A stretch of DNA of 64,000 bases from Bradyrhizobium barranii subsp. apii (GCF_011516635.5 NZ_CP096255.1:496001-560000), one strand, 5' to 3'; shown: positions 39,782 to 49,788, numbered from the stretch's first letter. Numbers and translations: made by a program. The notes: generated by a model not told the origin, from the sequence alone.

Positions 39782-40480
39782 CTAGACGCCAAGGTATCGC
39801 TGCAGCAGTTCCGGCTGGGCCTTGAGCTCTTGCGCCGGCCCCTCGTGCACGATGTGGCCGTTGTTGATGATGTAGATCCGCGTCGCCAGCGCCAGCGTCG
39901 CTGCCAGATTCTGCTCGACCAGCACGATGGTCTGGCCGGCGGCCGCGAGCTCGCGGCAGGCCTTGACCAGATCGTGGACGATGACGGGCGCGAGCCCCTC
40001 GAACGGCTCGTCCAGCAGCACGATCTTGGGATCGCGCACCAGCGCCCGGGCGATCGCGAGCATCTGCTGTTCGCCGCCGGAGAGCTCGGTGCCGCGGTTG
40101 TTGCGCCGCTCCTTCAGCCGCGGAAACATCTCGTAGATGCGCTCAAGCGGCCAGCGCTTCGGTGCGGTGATCCCGGCGAGGACGATGTTCTCCTCCACCG
40201 ACAAGCTGCCGAAGATCCGGCGCTCTTCGTGCACGAGCTGCATGCCGGCCTGCGCGATTCTGTGACTCTTGCGTCCGGCGATATCGATGCCGTCGAACTT
40301 CACGCTGCCGCTGCGGGGCGTCACGACGCCCATCAGGCTCTTGAGCGTCGTGCTCTTGCCGGCGCCGTTCCTCCCGAGCAGCGCCACCACCTCGTGCCGC
40401 TCGACGCGCATGGCGACGTCGAACAGGATGTGGGAGTCCCCGTAATAGCTGTTCAGGCCATTGACCTCGATCAGGCTCAT
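39782..40480 (-). CDS. livF: branched-chain amino acid type ABC transporter ATP-binding protein LivF
   Basis: The 232-residue ABC ATPase has Walker A LLGRNGAGKSTT, signature ELSGGEQQMLAIARALV, Walker B KIVLLDEPFEGLAP and the H-loop position LVEQN, all of the LivF type. It overlaps the LivM-LivG gene by 4 bases. The cluster resembles HAAT-type importers for hydrophobic amino acids or other small carboxylates and amides. The substrate cannot be told from the ATPase. Confidence 0.95.
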   Translation of the reverse strand: MSLIEVNGLNSYYGDSHILFDVAMRVERHEVVALLGRNGAGKSTTLKSLMGVVTPRSGSVKFDGIDIAGRKSHRIAQAGMQLVHEERRIFGSLSVEENIVLAGITAPKRWPLERIYEMFPRLKERRNNRGTELSGGEQQMLAIARALVRDPKIVLLDEPFEGLAPVIVHDLVKACRELAAAGQTIVLVEQNLAATLALATRIYIINNGHIVHEGPAQELKAQPELLQRYLGV

Positions 40481-42321
40481 GTGGCGATCTCTCCGTGAAC
40501 GCCGCCGAGATAGGCTTCCTGCACCGCGGCGTTGGTCCTGATTTCCTCCGGTGTGCCGTCCAGCAGCACCTTGCCCTCCTGGAGCACCGTCACGCGCTCG
40601 ACCAGCTCGAACAGCGAATCCATGTCGTGGTCAATGATGATCATGGTGCGCCCGCGCGCGATCGATTTGAGCAGCTTGACGGTCTCGACCCGCTCGCGCG
40701 GGCTCATGCCCGCGAGCGGCTCGTCGAGCAGCAGCAGGCGCGGCGAGGTGGCGAGCGCAAGCCCGATCTCCAGCCGGCGCTTCTCGCCATAGGCGAGCTC
40801 GGATACCGGCGTGTCGGCGCGGCGGGTCAAATTGACCAGGGCAAGCGTGTGCGCCACCTGCTCCGTCAGGCCCTTCACGCCCGAGAGCTTGCGGAACAGG
40901 TCGAGCCGGAACTTGCCGCGCAGCTCGGCGAGCGCTGCGATCGTCAGGTTCTGTCGCACCGTCAGGCCCGTGAAGAGCTGGTTGACCTGGTAGCTCTTGG
41001 TGAGGCCGAGCTGGCAAACTTCGGTGACCTTCAATCCCGTGATGTCGCGGCCCTCGAACACGATCTGGCCGGAGGTCGGTGCGATCTCGCAGGTCAGCAT
41101 CTTGAAGAAGGTCGATTTGCCGGCGCCGTTGGGGCCGATGATGCCGCGCAGCTCGCCCTGATTGACGCTGAAATCGATGTCGCTGTTGGCGACGAGACCG
41201 CCATAGCGCTTGGTCAGACCGGTGGCTTTCAGGATCGGCCCGGAATAGGCGGGATGCGCGACCTCCTTGCCCTGCATCGGCGCCGGCGGAGCTTGCTGTG
41301 GCGTCTCGATCTCGGCCTCCTCCTCCGTCTCCGCAGCCTTCCGCGCTCGCTTGCCGGACACGAGGCCGTAGAGATCGACAAGTCCGCCCACAATGCCGCC
41401 GCGCAGGAAGCAGACCAGCACCACGAACACGACGCCGAGCACCAGCTTCCAGGCCGCCCCGAGGCCCAGCGCGGACTGGAGGAAATCCTGAAGGAAGAGC
41501 CAAACTGTTGCGCCGACCAGCGGTCCGAACAACGTACCCCTGCCACCGATGGCAGTCTGCATCACGAGCTGGCCCGAGGTATCGAAGGTGAAGGCGTCGG
41601 GCGGCATGAATGCCTGGAGCACGCCGAGCAGGCCGCCGGCGAAGCCCGCATAGGCCGCAGCGATCACGAAGGCGGTCAGCTTGTAGCCGTGGATGTTGTG
41701 GCCGACGGCGGTGGCGCGCAGCGGATTGTCCCGGATCGCGCTGAAGATGGCGCCGACAGGCGAGCGGACGATCCTGAGCGCGATGATGACGCCGATGAAG
41801 TAGCACAGCGCGATGAACTGATAGAGCGACCAGCCATTGGTGAAGTGGATGGTGGTAAAGCCGAGATTGAAGCTCGGCGTCGGTACCCCCGGCAGGCCGT
41901 TCTCGCCGCCGGTGAAATCCGAGAGCGGATTGAACTCGACGAAGAAGAACACCTCTGCGATCGCCACGGTGATCATGGCGAAATAGATGCCGGTGCGGCG
42001 CAGCGCGATCAGGCCGATCAGGTAGCCGGTCGCCGCCGCTGCGATCATGCCGATGATCAGCGCGCCCAGCACGTTGCCGAAGCCCGCGCGGGTCAGGAGG
42101 TAGGCCGCGACAAAGCCGCCGGTGCCGTAGAAGGCGGACTGGCCGAACGACAGCAGGCCGGTGAATCCGAACAGGATGTCGAAGCCGAGACCGAACAGGC
42201 CCCAGACCAGGATCCGGTTCACGGTGTTCGGGGCGAAGCCGAGATGAGGCAGCACGAACGGGGCTGCGATCAAACCGATCGCGGTCAGGGCCTCGATCAG
42301 GAACGGGCGTTGCTTGAGCAT
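40477..42321 (-). CDS. LivM permease - LivG ATPase fusion
   Basis: The 614-residue fusion has an N-terminal permease half (about residues 1-330) with eight to ten membrane helices and the LivM motifs LLSFGQSAFYGTGGF and FSAIRDNPLRATAVGHN. A charged linker (AETEEEAEIETPQQAPPAP) leads to an ATPase half with GPNGAGKSTFF, ELAYGEKRRLEIGLALAT and LLLLDEPLAGMSP. Start ATG 42321 lies 11 bases after the livH stop; the frame upstream is open but runs out-of-phase through livH. Fusions of this kind are common in Bradyrhizobium transporters. Confidence 0.93.
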   Translation of the reverse strand: MLKQRPFLIEALTAIGLIAAPFVLPHLGFAPNTVNRILVWGLFGLGFDILFGFTGLLSFGQSAFYGTGGFVAAYLLTRAGFGNVLGALIIGMIAAAATGYLIGLIALRRTGIYFAMITVAIAEVFFFVEFNPLSDFTGGENGLPGVPTPSFNLGFTTIHFTNGWSLYQFIALCYFIGVIIALRIVRSPVGAIFSAIRDNPLRATAVGHNIHGYKLTAFVIAAAYAGFAGGLLGVLQAFMPPDAFTFDTSGQLVMQTAIGGRGTLFGPLVGATVWLFLQDFLQSALGLGAAWKLVLGVVFVVLVCFLRGGIVGGLVDLYGLVSGKRARKAAETEEEAEIETPQQAPPAPMQGKEVAHPAYSGPILKATGLTKRYGGLVANSDIDFSVNQGELRGIIGPNGAGKSTFFKMLTCEIAPTSGQIVFEGRDITGLKVTEVCQLGLTKSYQVNQLFTGLTVRQNLTIAALAELRGKFRLDLFRKLSGVKGLTEQVAHTLALVNLTRRADTPVSELAYGEKRRLEIGLALATSPRLLLLDEPLAGMSPRERVETVKLLKSIARGRTMIIIDHDMDSLFELVERVTVLQEGKVLLDGTPEEIRTNAAVQEAYLGGVHGEIAT

Positions 42322-42332
42322 CAGGAAATCGC

Positions 42333-43208
42333 TTACTCGCGGCCCTGGACGCCGAGCAGGCCATGCGGTCGCACCACGAGCACGAGCGTCATCGCCGCAA
42401 ACAGCATCACATAGGCGTAGCCGGGGTTGAACATGGAGGTGACGCTGATGATCTCGCCGGCGATCAGGCCGCCGAGGATCGCGCCCGGAAACGAGCCGAC
42501 GCCGCCGATCACCACCACCACGAAGGTCTGGACCAGGATGTCGTCGCCGATGCCAGGTGTCGGCGACACCACCGGCGCGTTGACGATGCCGGCAAATCCG
42601 GCGGCCATTGCGCCGATGCCGAACACGACCATGAAGACGCGGTAGACGTTGATGCCGAGCGAATCGACCATCACCGAATCCTCGATGCCGGCGCGCACGA
42701 TCATGCCGAGCCGGGTCCGGTACAGGACGATGAACAGTGCGCCGAGGGCGACCGCGACGATGCCGACGACGACGAGGCGGTAGGTCGGATAGAACATGAA
42801 GCCGAGATTGGTGATGCCCTGGAACAAGGCCGGCGGCGGCACCAGCTGCGACTGGCTCGAGAAGATCAGGCGCACGAGCTCGACGAAACAGATGCCGAGC
42901 CCGAAGGTCACGAGCAGCTGATCCTCGTGCGGGCGATGATAGAAATGGCGGATGATGACGCGTTCCATCACGACGCCGAGCAGCATCACGAACAGCGAGC
43001 CCGCGATGACGGCGATGATGAAGGACTCCGTGTACTGGTAGGCGACGAAGCCGGCATAGCCGCCGATCATGAACATCGCGCCATGCGCGAGGTTGAGCAC
43101 GCCGAGCGTGCCGTAGATGATGGTCAGGCCGGAGCTGATCAGCGCGAGCAGGGCGCCGAGCGCGAGCCCGTTGAAAAGCTGCGAGACGAGGTTGGGCCAA
43201 CTGATCAT
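42333..43208 (-). CDS. livH: branched-chain amino acid type ABC transporter permease LivH
   Basis: The 291-residue membrane protein has the LivH features NGLALGALLALISSGLTIIYG, GVLNLAHGAMFMIGGY and RAGIEDSVMVDSLGIN. Start MISWPN at 43208 is the usual LivH N-terminus; ATG 43235 is an alternative, and neither has a strong ribosome site. It is first in the permease operon after the broken binding-protein gene, 99 bases downstream of it. Confidence 0.93.
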   Translation of the reverse strand: MISWPNLVSQLFNGLALGALLALISSGLTIIYGTLGVLNLAHGAMFMIGGYAGFVAYQYTESFIIAVIAGSLFVMLLGVVMERVIIRHFYHRPHEDQLLVTFGLGICFVELVRLIFSSQSQLVPPPALFQGITNLGFMFYPTYRLVVVGIVAVALGALFIVLYRTRLGMIVRAGIEDSVMVDSLGINVYRVFMVVFGIGAMAAGFAGIVNAPVVSPTPGIGDDILVQTFVVVVIGGVGSFPGAILGGLIAGEIISVTSMFNPGYAYVMLFAAMTLVLVVRPHGLLGVQGRE

Positions 43209-43307
43209 GCGACAATCGCCGTTGCGACGCGCCATGGTGCGCGTCAGAAAAAGGTGACGCCGCAGGACCAGAGTGCAGCCCGCGGCGTCACAGGGGTTAG
43301 CGCGGCC

Positions 43308-44644
43308 TCAGCTGTAATCGCCGGGATGGCAGCCGAACGCGTCCGGCTTCTGCATCAGGCCTTCACCGGGGACGATCTCGACGACGTCGTACCAGTCTTC
43401 CTTGTTCTTCATGTCCTTCTGCTGCTTGCCCTTCACGATGATCACCGGGCGGACGCATTGGTGATCCTCGGGGCGGTAATGCACGTCGCCGACCAGGGAG
43501 GGGATCGTCTCGCCCTTCTCGTAGGCCTTGATCACGTCGGGCGGATTGAAGCTGCCGGCCTGCTCGCACATGTGGGCCCAGTGTGCGAAGCTGACATAGG
43601 CGTTCTCGGCGCCTCATTCGGGCTTGTAGCCGTACTTCTTCTCGAAGGCCTCGTTGAACATCTTGGCGAGCGGGAACTTGTCCTCGATCGTCCACCAATA
43701 GTCGGTTGCGGCGTAGACGCCCTGCATCAGGCCGCCGGTCTCGCGCGCGATGAAAGGCACCTGGTAGGGAACGACCAGCTTCATCTTGTCGAGCACGCCG
43801 AACTGCTTGGCCTGCTGGGTCGACAGCACCGCGTCGTGGCCCCAGTTGACATTGATGAGCACGTCGGCGCCGGAATTCGCGACGTTCAGCAGATATGAGG
43901 AATAGTCGGGCGCGCCGAGCGGTGCGACCTGGTTGGTCACCGTCGTCCAGCCCGCGGTCGCGAGGAAGTCCTGCATCGACTTGGTGACGGTGTGGCCGTA
44001 GGTGTAATCGGGCGTCAGGTAGGCGGCCTTCTTGTTCTTGCCGAACTCCCTCACCATCACCGGGCCGATCGCCGCGGCGGCGGTCTGGCCGAAGAAGTTC
44101 TGGCGGAAGCCGTAGCGAACGCAGTCCTTGCCGGTGGTGTCGTTCGAGCCGGAAATGCCGCACACGAACAGCACGTGTTCGCGCTGCGCGAGCTTGTTGA
44201 GCGCGACCGCAACGGCGCTCGACGTGCCGCCGGTGATCATGATCGCCTTGTTCTCGCTGATGAAGCGTTGCTGTGCCTGCACCGCCTCGTTCGGCTTGGC
44301 CGCGGAATCCGCGACGCCGAACTTCAGCTCCTTGCCGAGCACGCCCTTGCTGGTGTCTTCGGCGAGATCTTCTTGATCAGGTCGTGGCCGCTGTTGATGT
44401 GCTCGATCGCGAGCTGGTAGCCCTTGAGCTCGTCCTCGCCCTGCACGGCATAGGTGCCGGTGCGCGGGACCGAGATTCCGATGAAGGCGGTGGAACCCGA
44501 AACGCCGGCGGGATACGAGCCGATCGCCGGCTTGTCCTCGGCAAAGACCGGCATCGCGGGCAACATCGAGCCGCCGATGAGGCTGGCTGTGGTCTGGAGC
44601 AGCCCACGGCGCGAGAGGCCGCGGCGGATGAGATCGTCAGTCAT
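43308..44644 (-). pseudogene. ABC transporter substrate-binding protein, broken by a frameshift and an in-frame TGA
   Basis: The N-terminus has a Tat-like signal peptide (SRRGLLQTTASLIGG). At about 44365 the frame shifts by one missing base between DLIKKISP and EDTSKGVLGKEL. The next frame continues with GVADSAAKPNEAV and TPDYTYGHTVTKSMQDFL as in type 1 amino acid/urea-type binding proteins. At 43614 a TGA replaces the expected TGG (trp) in KPE-W-GAENAYV, after which the same frame continues to the end at 43308. The total 1337 bases fit a 445-residue protein minus one base. The transporter operon behind it is intact, so recent loss or sequence error should be considered. Confidence 0.8.
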
Positions 44645-44790
44645 GGTCGTTTCCTCCGAACATCGTTCTTGTTTGCGGGCGCAAGCACGGCCTGTCCGGC
44701 CAGCCGACCTCGCTGGCCTGCTGCGCCGGGCACGTCACATCCGCGTGTAGCTCTTGGCCCTAAGCATTGCTTGTGAAGCCCTTCTGTCAA

Positions 44791-44815
44791 TTTCGTCTTT
44801 GGTCGAACGACGAAA
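44791..44815. promoter_or_regulatory. inverted repeat in the divergent region
   Basis: The 7-base arms TTTCGTC and GACGAAA are separated by 11 bases. The pair lies between the start of the binding-protein gene and that of the alpha-CTD-like gene. It may be an operator or a weak hairpin. Confidence 0.45.
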
Positions 44816-44831
44816 ATTATCACGTGAAAAC

Positions 44832-44848
44832 ATATCGGATCACGATAT
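44832..44848. promoter_or_regulatory. ATATCG-N5-CGATAT palindrome
   Basis: The 6-base perfect arms have a 5-base centre (GATCA), in an AT-rich 60-base island that contrasts with the surrounding GC-rich DNA. It is just upstream of the alpha-CTD-like gene and a strong candidate operator or promoter. Confidence 0.5.
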
Positions 44849-44893
44849 ATATTAGTCTTTGTGAGTACGAGGCTGGCGGGTCCGGCGAGAGAA

Positions 44894-45511
44894 ATGGTGC
44901 GGCAGACGACAGTGGCGGGTGCCCGAAAGCGACGATCCTGGCCGCAGGAGGCGGAGCGGCCGGAGGCTGCGTGGCCCGCGGGGGAGGGCAGTGACCAGCG
45001 CGCGGCGCCGCAGTCGGGCGATGCCTCCCGCGTGTCCGAGCCGCGCAGCCGGTCAGCCGGCCGGCGCGGACCCGTCGTCGGCTCCGTCCAGGTCAAGCGG
45101 GCCCCCGGCCCGATGCAGAAGCTGAGCGTGCGCGCGCAGAATGTTCTGAAGGAGCTTGCGGTGGAGCTCACCGGCGAACAGCCGCCGAAGGGGAATTGGT
45201 TGCCATCGCGCGAGTTGCTGCTCGCGCTGACGGCCGAGCGCCTTGCGACCGCGCGCAACTGCGGACCTCACACGATGCGGGAGATCGTGGATTGGGCGCA
45301 GGGCTGCGGCGCGACCATCAAGCCGGTGATCCCGCCCGGCGGCTCGCTGTCGCAGATGTGGGCGGAGTTGATTGCCAATGCGTCGGCCGGCGCCTTGACC
45401 AGCGCCGAGATCGCCAGCGCGCTCCAGCGCTCGATCAGGCGGAAGAGCGTTCGCATCCCGATCGCGTTTCAGGTCATCCTGGTGAAGATCCTGCTCTCCA
45501 GTTTCGAATAG
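44894..45511 (+). CDS. RNA polymerase alpha-CTD-like helix-hairpin protein
   Basis: The 205-residue protein has about 80 N-terminal residues of disordered basic sequence, then a domain like the alpha-subunit C-terminal domain: LSVRAQNVLKELAVEL, then PSRELLLALTAERLATARNCGPHTMREIVDWAQGCG, matching the S-V-R-x-x-N-x-L ... N-x-G-x-x-[ST]-x-x-E-I pattern. A further 60 residues follow. Start ATG 44894 has GAGAG before it; GTG 44861 is an alternative. Such proteins could contact DNA UP elements or sigma, or may simply be a helix-hairpin DNA-binding protein. It is divergent from the broken binding-protein gene. Confidence 0.6.
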   Translation: MVRQTTVAGARKRRSWPQEAERPEAAWPAGEGSDQRAAPQSGDASRVSEPRSRSAGRRGPVVGSVQVKRAPGPMQKLSVRAQNVLKELAVELTGEQPPKGNWLPSRELLLALTAERLATARNCGPHTMREIVDWAQGCGATIKPVIPPGGSLSQMWAELIANASAGALTSAEIASALQRSIRRKSVRIPIAFQVILVKILLSSFE

Positions 45512-45622
45512 GCCCCGATATTTGTGCATCCGCGGCGCCACTCGGTTGGTTCCGCCGGTCCTTCCTTGCTAGTCTCGGCAGCGGCCGCCGCTTCATCGGC
45601 GGGCTCGACGTCGCAGGCAGGA

Positions 45623-46093
45623 ATGACTCAATCGAAGCGGAAGACGACGCGTCCCGCGTCCGCGGCGCCCTCAAAGGGCGGCGCGATGCGCGAGGCCGAC
45701 TATGCGGCGCTCGCACAGTTCCGCTATCAGCTCCGGACCTTCCTGGCGTTCAGCGAAGCCGCGGCCCAGAGTGCCGGGTTGACGCCGCAGCAGCATCAGG
45801 CGCTGCTGGCGATCAAGGGGCTGGCCACCCCCGACGGCGCAAGCGTCGGCGACATCGCGCGCTTCCTCCTGATCCGGCACCATACCGCGGTAGAGCTGGT
45901 GGATCGCATGGCGAAGCTGAAGCTGATCGGACGGGAAGCCGATCCGCAGGACGCAAGACGCGTCCTGGTCAGGCTGACGGCCAAGGGCGAGCAGAAGCTG
46001 CGATCGCTCTCGCGCATTCACCTGGACGAGCTGGGTGCCGCCGCGCCCGCCCTGGCCAGGATACTGCGATCGTTCCGGGCCAAAGCGCGCTGA
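45623..46093 (+). CDS. MarR family transcriptional regulator
   Basis: The 156-residue protein has a winged helix of the MarR type (LTPQQHQALLAIKGLA, SVGDIARFLLIRHHTAVELVDRM and READPQDARRVLVRLTAKGEQKL as the wing). ATG 45623 is chosen, with AGGCAGGA just before it; the upstream open frame has no support. It follows the alpha-CTD-like gene on the same strand after 111 bases and converges on prfA with 7 bases between. The target and ligand are unknown. Confidence 0.92.
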   Translation: MTQSKRKTTRPASAAPSKGGAMREADYAALAQFRYQLRTFLAFSEAAAQSAGLTPQQHQALLAIKGLATPDGASVGDIARFLLIRHHTAVELVDRMAKLKLIGREADPQDARRVLVRLTAKGEQKLRSLSRIHLDELGAAAPALARILRSFRAKAR

Positions 46094-46100
46094 GGGCGGT

Positions 46101-47186
46101 TCAGGCGGCTGCGCCTTGCGCGGCGAGCTGTGCGGCCTGATGCTCGGTGGTCAGCGCGTCGGTCAATTCGCCGAGCGCTTCGCCGGCGATCACCTGCGGC
46201 AGCTTGTAGAGCGTCAGGTTGATGCGATGATCGGTGACGCGTCCTTGCGGGAAATTGTAGGTGCGGATGCGCTCGCTGCGGTCGCCGGAGCCGACCTTCT
46301 CCTTGCGTTCGGCCGAGCGTGCGGCGTCGAGGCGCTGCTGTTCGGCATCGTAGATGCGCGAGCGCAGGATGTTCATGGCGGAGGCGCGGTTCTTATGCTG
46401 TGAGCGGCTGTCCTGCATCATCACCACGATGCCGGTCGGGATGTGGGTGATGCGGATCGCCGATTCGGTCTTGTTGACGTGCTGGCCGCCGGCGCCCTGC
46501 GCCCGCATGGTCTCGATCCGCAGATCGTCGTTTTTGATGTCGACGTCGACCTCCTCGACCTCCGGCATCACGGCGACGGTAGCGGCGGAGGTGTGGATGC
46601 GTCCCTGCGTTTCGGTGTCCGGCACGCGCTGCACCCGGTGCACACCGGATTCGAATTTCAGCTTCGAGAACGCGCCGCGGCCCTGCACCTCCGCGATGAT
46701 TTCCTTGTAGCCGCCGACAGTGCCTTCGCTGGCCGAGATCACCTCGACCTTCCAGCCCTGCAAGCTGGCGAAGCGCTCGTACATCCGGAACAGATCGCCG
46801 GCGAACAGCGAGGCCTCGTCGCCGCCGGTGCCGGCGCGGATTTCCAGCACCACGTTGCGGTCGTCCATGGCGTCCTTGGGCAGCAGCGCGACGCGAATCT
46901 TCTGGACCAGCTCTTCGATTTTAGGCGTCAGCTCATCGCGCTCGGCTTCAGCCATGCCGCGCATCTCGGAATCCGTCGCGGGATCGGCGATCAGCGCCTC
47001 GGTGTCGGCGAGTTCTTTGACCGCAGAACGATACGCCTTCACCGCCTCGATCAGCGGGGTGAGCTCGGCGAGCTCGCGGGTAATCTGCACGTAGCGTTCG
47101 GAGGCGAGCTGGCCGAGCGATTCGGCCTCGAGCGAGGCGTGATGCGCGAGCAGGACGTCCAGTTTGGCTTCGGGGAGTGACGACAT
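46101..47186 (-). CDS. prfA: peptide chain release factor 1
   Basis: The 361-residue release factor terminates translation at UAG and UAA. The codon-recognition PxT motif is at residues 189-191 (PDT, in [14 protein letters not shown]) and the peptidyl-hydrolysis GGQ at 233-235 ([12 protein letters not shown]). The start [10 protein letters not shown] at 47186 is standard for the family, although a clear ribosome site is not visible. It follows ptsP by 58 bases on the same strand, which is the usual rhizobial order. prmC, its modifier, lies separated at 37137-38033. Confidence 0.97.
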   Translation of the reverse strand: MSSLPEAKLDVLLAHHASLEAESLGQLASERYVQITRELAELTPLIEAVKAYRSAVKELADTEALIADPATDSEMRGMAEAERDELTPKIEELVQKIRVALLPKDAMDDRNVVLEIRAGTGGDEASLFAGDLFRMYERFASLQGWKVEVISASEGTVGGYKEIIAEVQGRGAFSKLKFESGVHRVQRVPDTETQGRIHTSAATVAVMPEVEEVDVDIKNDDLRIETMRAQGAGGQHVNKTESAIRITHIPTGIVVMMQDSRSQHKNRASAMNILRSRIYDAEQQRLDAARSAERKEKVGSGDRSERIRTYNFPQGRVTDHRINLTLYKLPQVIAGEALGELTDALTTEHQAAQLAAQGAAA

Positions 47187-47244
47187 CGGTTCAGTCTCAA
47201 ATGGCGGAAAAAGGCGAGGCGGCGGGAAGGGGGCGACAGGCCCG

Positions 47245-49512
47245 CTACAACGCCAGGCCCTCGGCCTCGGCAAATTCCGTCAGCTTCTGCCGGATCGAGA
47301 CGCTGCCGGAGGGCGCGTCCAGCAGCGGGCCGAGCATCGCTTCGGCCTTCTTCGCGTCGAGATCGATGACCATCGCCTTGACCGGACCGAGCGCCGTCGC
47401 CGAGAGCGACAGCGAGCGATAGCCCATCGCGATCAGCGCCAGCGCGCCGATCGGCTTGGAGGCCATCTCGCCGCATAGCGATAACGACTTCTTCGCATCG
47501 TTCGACTTCCGCGCGATCTCGCGCAGCACGCGCAGGATCGGCGCCGACATCGTGTCGAAGCGCTCGGAGACTTTCGCATTGCCGCGATCGACCGCGAACA
47601 GGAACTGGAACAGATCGTTGGAGCCGACCGAGATGAAGTCGACCTTCTTCAAGAGCTCGTCGAGCTGGTAGAGCAGGGCGGGCACCTCGACCATGGTGCC
47701 GATGTCGATGCGCTCCGGCAGGGTGTGGCCGTGCTGGCGCAGATAGGTCAGCTCGCGCTCGACCAGCGCTTTCGCCGAGTCGAATTCGGCGACCTCCGAG
47801 ATCATCGGGAACATGATGCGCAGTGCGCGGCCGCCGCCGGCGCGCAGCAGCGCGCGGATCTGGCCGCGCAGCAGGCCGGGGCGATCGAGGCCGAGCCGGA
47901 TCGCGCGCCAGCCGAGTGCGGGATTCTCCTCGATCACCGCTTCCATATAGGGCAGTGCCTTGTCGCCGCCGATGTCGAGGGTGCGGAAGGTGACGGGCTT
48001 GGTGCCGGCAGCATCCAGCACCGTGCGATAGAGCGCGAGCTGGTCGCTGGTGCGCGGCAGGCTCTGCCCCACCATGAATTGCAGCTCGGTGCGGAACAGG
48101 CCGATGCCGGCGCTGCCGGTGTCTTCGATATGCGGCAGGTCGATCGCAAGACCTGCGTTGATCATCAGCTCGACCTTCTGGCCGTCCTTGGTGACGCAGG
48201 GACGGTCGCGCAGCGCAAGATATTGCGCCTGGCGGCGGGCGCGGAAGCGCACGCGTTCGGCAAAGGCAGCTTCGACCTCCTGCGACGGGCGCACATAGAT
48301 CGAGCCTGAGGTGCCGTCGACGATGATGGCGTCGCCGGGATCGGCGATGCCGGGCGCGTTCGGGACCTCGCCGACCGCGGGAATGCCGAGCGCGCGGGCC
48401 ACGATCGAGACGTGGGAGTTGGCGGTACCTTCCTCCAGCACGATGCCGCGCAGGCGCTTGCGGTCGTAGTCGAGCAGCGCCGCAGGGCCCATCGCGCGCG
48501 CGATGACGATGGCATTGTCGGGCAATTGCTCGCGCGAGGGCGCGTGGTCCTGGCCGACCAGCTGCCGCATCAGGCGGTAGCCGAGATCCTCGAGATCGTG
48601 CAGCCGGTCGCGCAGATAGGGATCGGTGGAGCGCAGCATGCGCGCGCGGGTGTCGGACTGCACGCGTTCGACGGCGGCTTCCGCCGTGAGGCCGGTGGCG
48701 ACCGCCTCATGCAGCTTGTGCGACCAGCCCTGGTCGTTGGCGAACATGCGATAGGCTTCCAGCACCTCGCGGTGCTCGCCGCCCTCGGCAACGTCGCCAC
48801 GCTCCAGCATGCGGTCGAGATCGGCGCGTAGCTTGGCGAGCGCGGTGTCGAGCCGCTTGATCTCCTTCGGCAGATCCTCGGCGATGTAGTCCTTGATGAC
48901 GACGCGCGGCTCGTGCAGCACGACATGGCCGAGCGCAATGCCTTCCGAGAGGATGGCGCCGACTTTCTGCGCCGAATGGCGCGCGGCCGGCTCCTGGCCC
49001 GGCTGGGCCAGCGCAGACAATTCGCCGGAGGCGATCAGCTCCGCCAGCACCATCGCGGTGGTCTGGAGCGCCTCGAGCTCCTCCTCGACATAATTGCGCT
49101 TGGCGCGGTTCTGCACCACCAGCACGCCGAGCGTGTTGCCGGCGCGCAGGATCGGCACGCCGAGGAAGGAGTGGTAGATTTCTTCGCCGGTCTCCGGGCG
49201 GAACGAGAAGGCCGGGTGGCTTTGCGCGTCGCTGAGGTTGAGCGGGGTCGCCTCGCTGGCGACGAGGCCGACCAGGCCCTCATGGGCGCTCAGCACGGTG
49301 TGGTGCACCGCCTCGCGGTTGAGGCCTTCGGTGGCGTAGAGTTCGAGCGTGTTGTCGATGCGCAGCACATAGACCGAGCACACCTCGGCCACCATATTGG
49401 CGGCGATCAGCACCACGATCTTGTCCAGCCGCTCCTGGGCCGAGACCTGCTCCGCCATGGTTTCGCGGAGCCGTCTCAACAAGACGCGGGGACCTCCCGA
49501 CGCGCTCCGCAT
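47245..49512 (-). CDS. ptsP: phosphoenolpyruvate-protein phosphotransferase PtsP (EI-Ntr)
   Basis: The 755-residue enzyme I of the nitrogen PTS has an N-terminal GAF domain ([22 protein letters not shown] to about residue 170), then the EI N-terminal and catalytic domains: phospho-histidine loop [43 protein letters not shown] and [18 protein letters not shown]. It transfers phosphate from PEP to NPr in regulation of nitrogen and potassium metabolism. It lies between lysC and prfA, the usual order, but the lysC side is interrupted by array 2. Confidence 0.96.
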   Translation of the reverse strand: MRSASGGPRVLLRRLRETMAEQVSAQERLDKIVVLIAANMVAEVCSVYVLRIDNTLELYATEGLNREAVHHTVLSAHEGLVGLVASEATPLNLSDAQSHPAFSFRPETGEEIYHSFLGVPILRAGNTLGVLVVQNRAKRNYVEEELEALQTTAMVLAELIASGELSALAQPGQEPAARHSAQKVGAILSEGIALGHVVLHEPRVVIKDYIAEDLPKEIKRLDTALAKLRADLDRMLERGDVAEGGEHREVLEAYRMFANDQGWSHKLHEAVATGLTAEAAVERVQSDTRARMLRSTDPYLRDRLHDLEDLGYRLMRQLVGQDHAPSREQLPDNAIVIARAMGPAALLDYDRKRLRGIVLEEGTANSHVSIVARALGIPAVGEVPNAPGIADPGDAIIVDGTSGSIYVRPSQEVEAAFAERVRFRARRQAQYLALRDRPCVTKDGQKVELMINAGLAIDLPHIEDTGSAGIGLFRTELQFMVGQSLPRTSDQLALYRTVLDAAGTKPVTFRTLDIGGDKALPYMEAVIEENPALGWRAIRLGLDRPGLLRGQIRALLRAGGGRALRIMFPMISEVAEFDSAKALVERELTYLRQHGHTLPERIDIGTMVEVPALLYQLDELLKKVDFISVGSNDLFQFLFAVDRGNAKVSERFDTMSAPILRVLREIARKSNDAKKSLSLCGEMASKPIGALALIAMGYRSLSLSATALGPVKAMVIDLDAKKAEAMLGPLLDAPSGSVSIRQKLTEFAEAEGLAL

Positions 49513-49744
49513 GAACCGTCAATCTCCTCCGTCTGCCTGGCCCGGCGGTATCGGCCGGCGGCTGGCCCAAAATTCCAGAAAAACAACCAAATTGTTCGTC
49601 CGGCGCAGGCACAAACACAAATCTATTCAAGATTTAGCGCTTGCACCGAATCAGCGCCGCCTGAACTGGGACACAGTCTGCGGCAGCCCACCCTGTTCGC
49701 CGTATAGCGAATTGAGGCTTGTTTTGCCAAGCAAAACGCCTGCC

Positions 49745-49774
49745 AAACGCGAAGGTGTGTACACCTTCGCGTTT
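49745..49774 (-). terminator. displaced terminator palindrome of lysC
   Basis: AAACGCGAAGGTGT and ACACCTTCGCGTTT are perfect 14-base arms around a 2-base centre. If array 2 is removed, this palindrome lies 26 bases after the lysC stop on the minus strand, the position of a transcription terminator. Only a short T run (TTT) follows, so termination by the stem alone is inferred. Confidence 0.6.
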
Positions 49775-49788
49775 GCTGCGACCGCTAA

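Noticed and set aside
42322..43215. N-terminal extension of the LivM-LivG frame to 43215
   Set aside because: The extension is livH read in the wrong frame (Arg/His-rich); the permease proper starts at ATG 42321.
43614..43616. Selenocysteine at the in-frame TGA of the binding-protein gene
   Set aside because: Homologous proteins have tryptophan here, no hairpin follows in the selenocysteine style, and the gene also has a frameshift.
28018..49788. Composite transposon carrying accessory cargo
   Set aside because: The content is core genome (prfA, ptsP, prmC, pha genes). The outer IS copies probably inserted independently, as their target trinucleotides differ (TTA and TAA).
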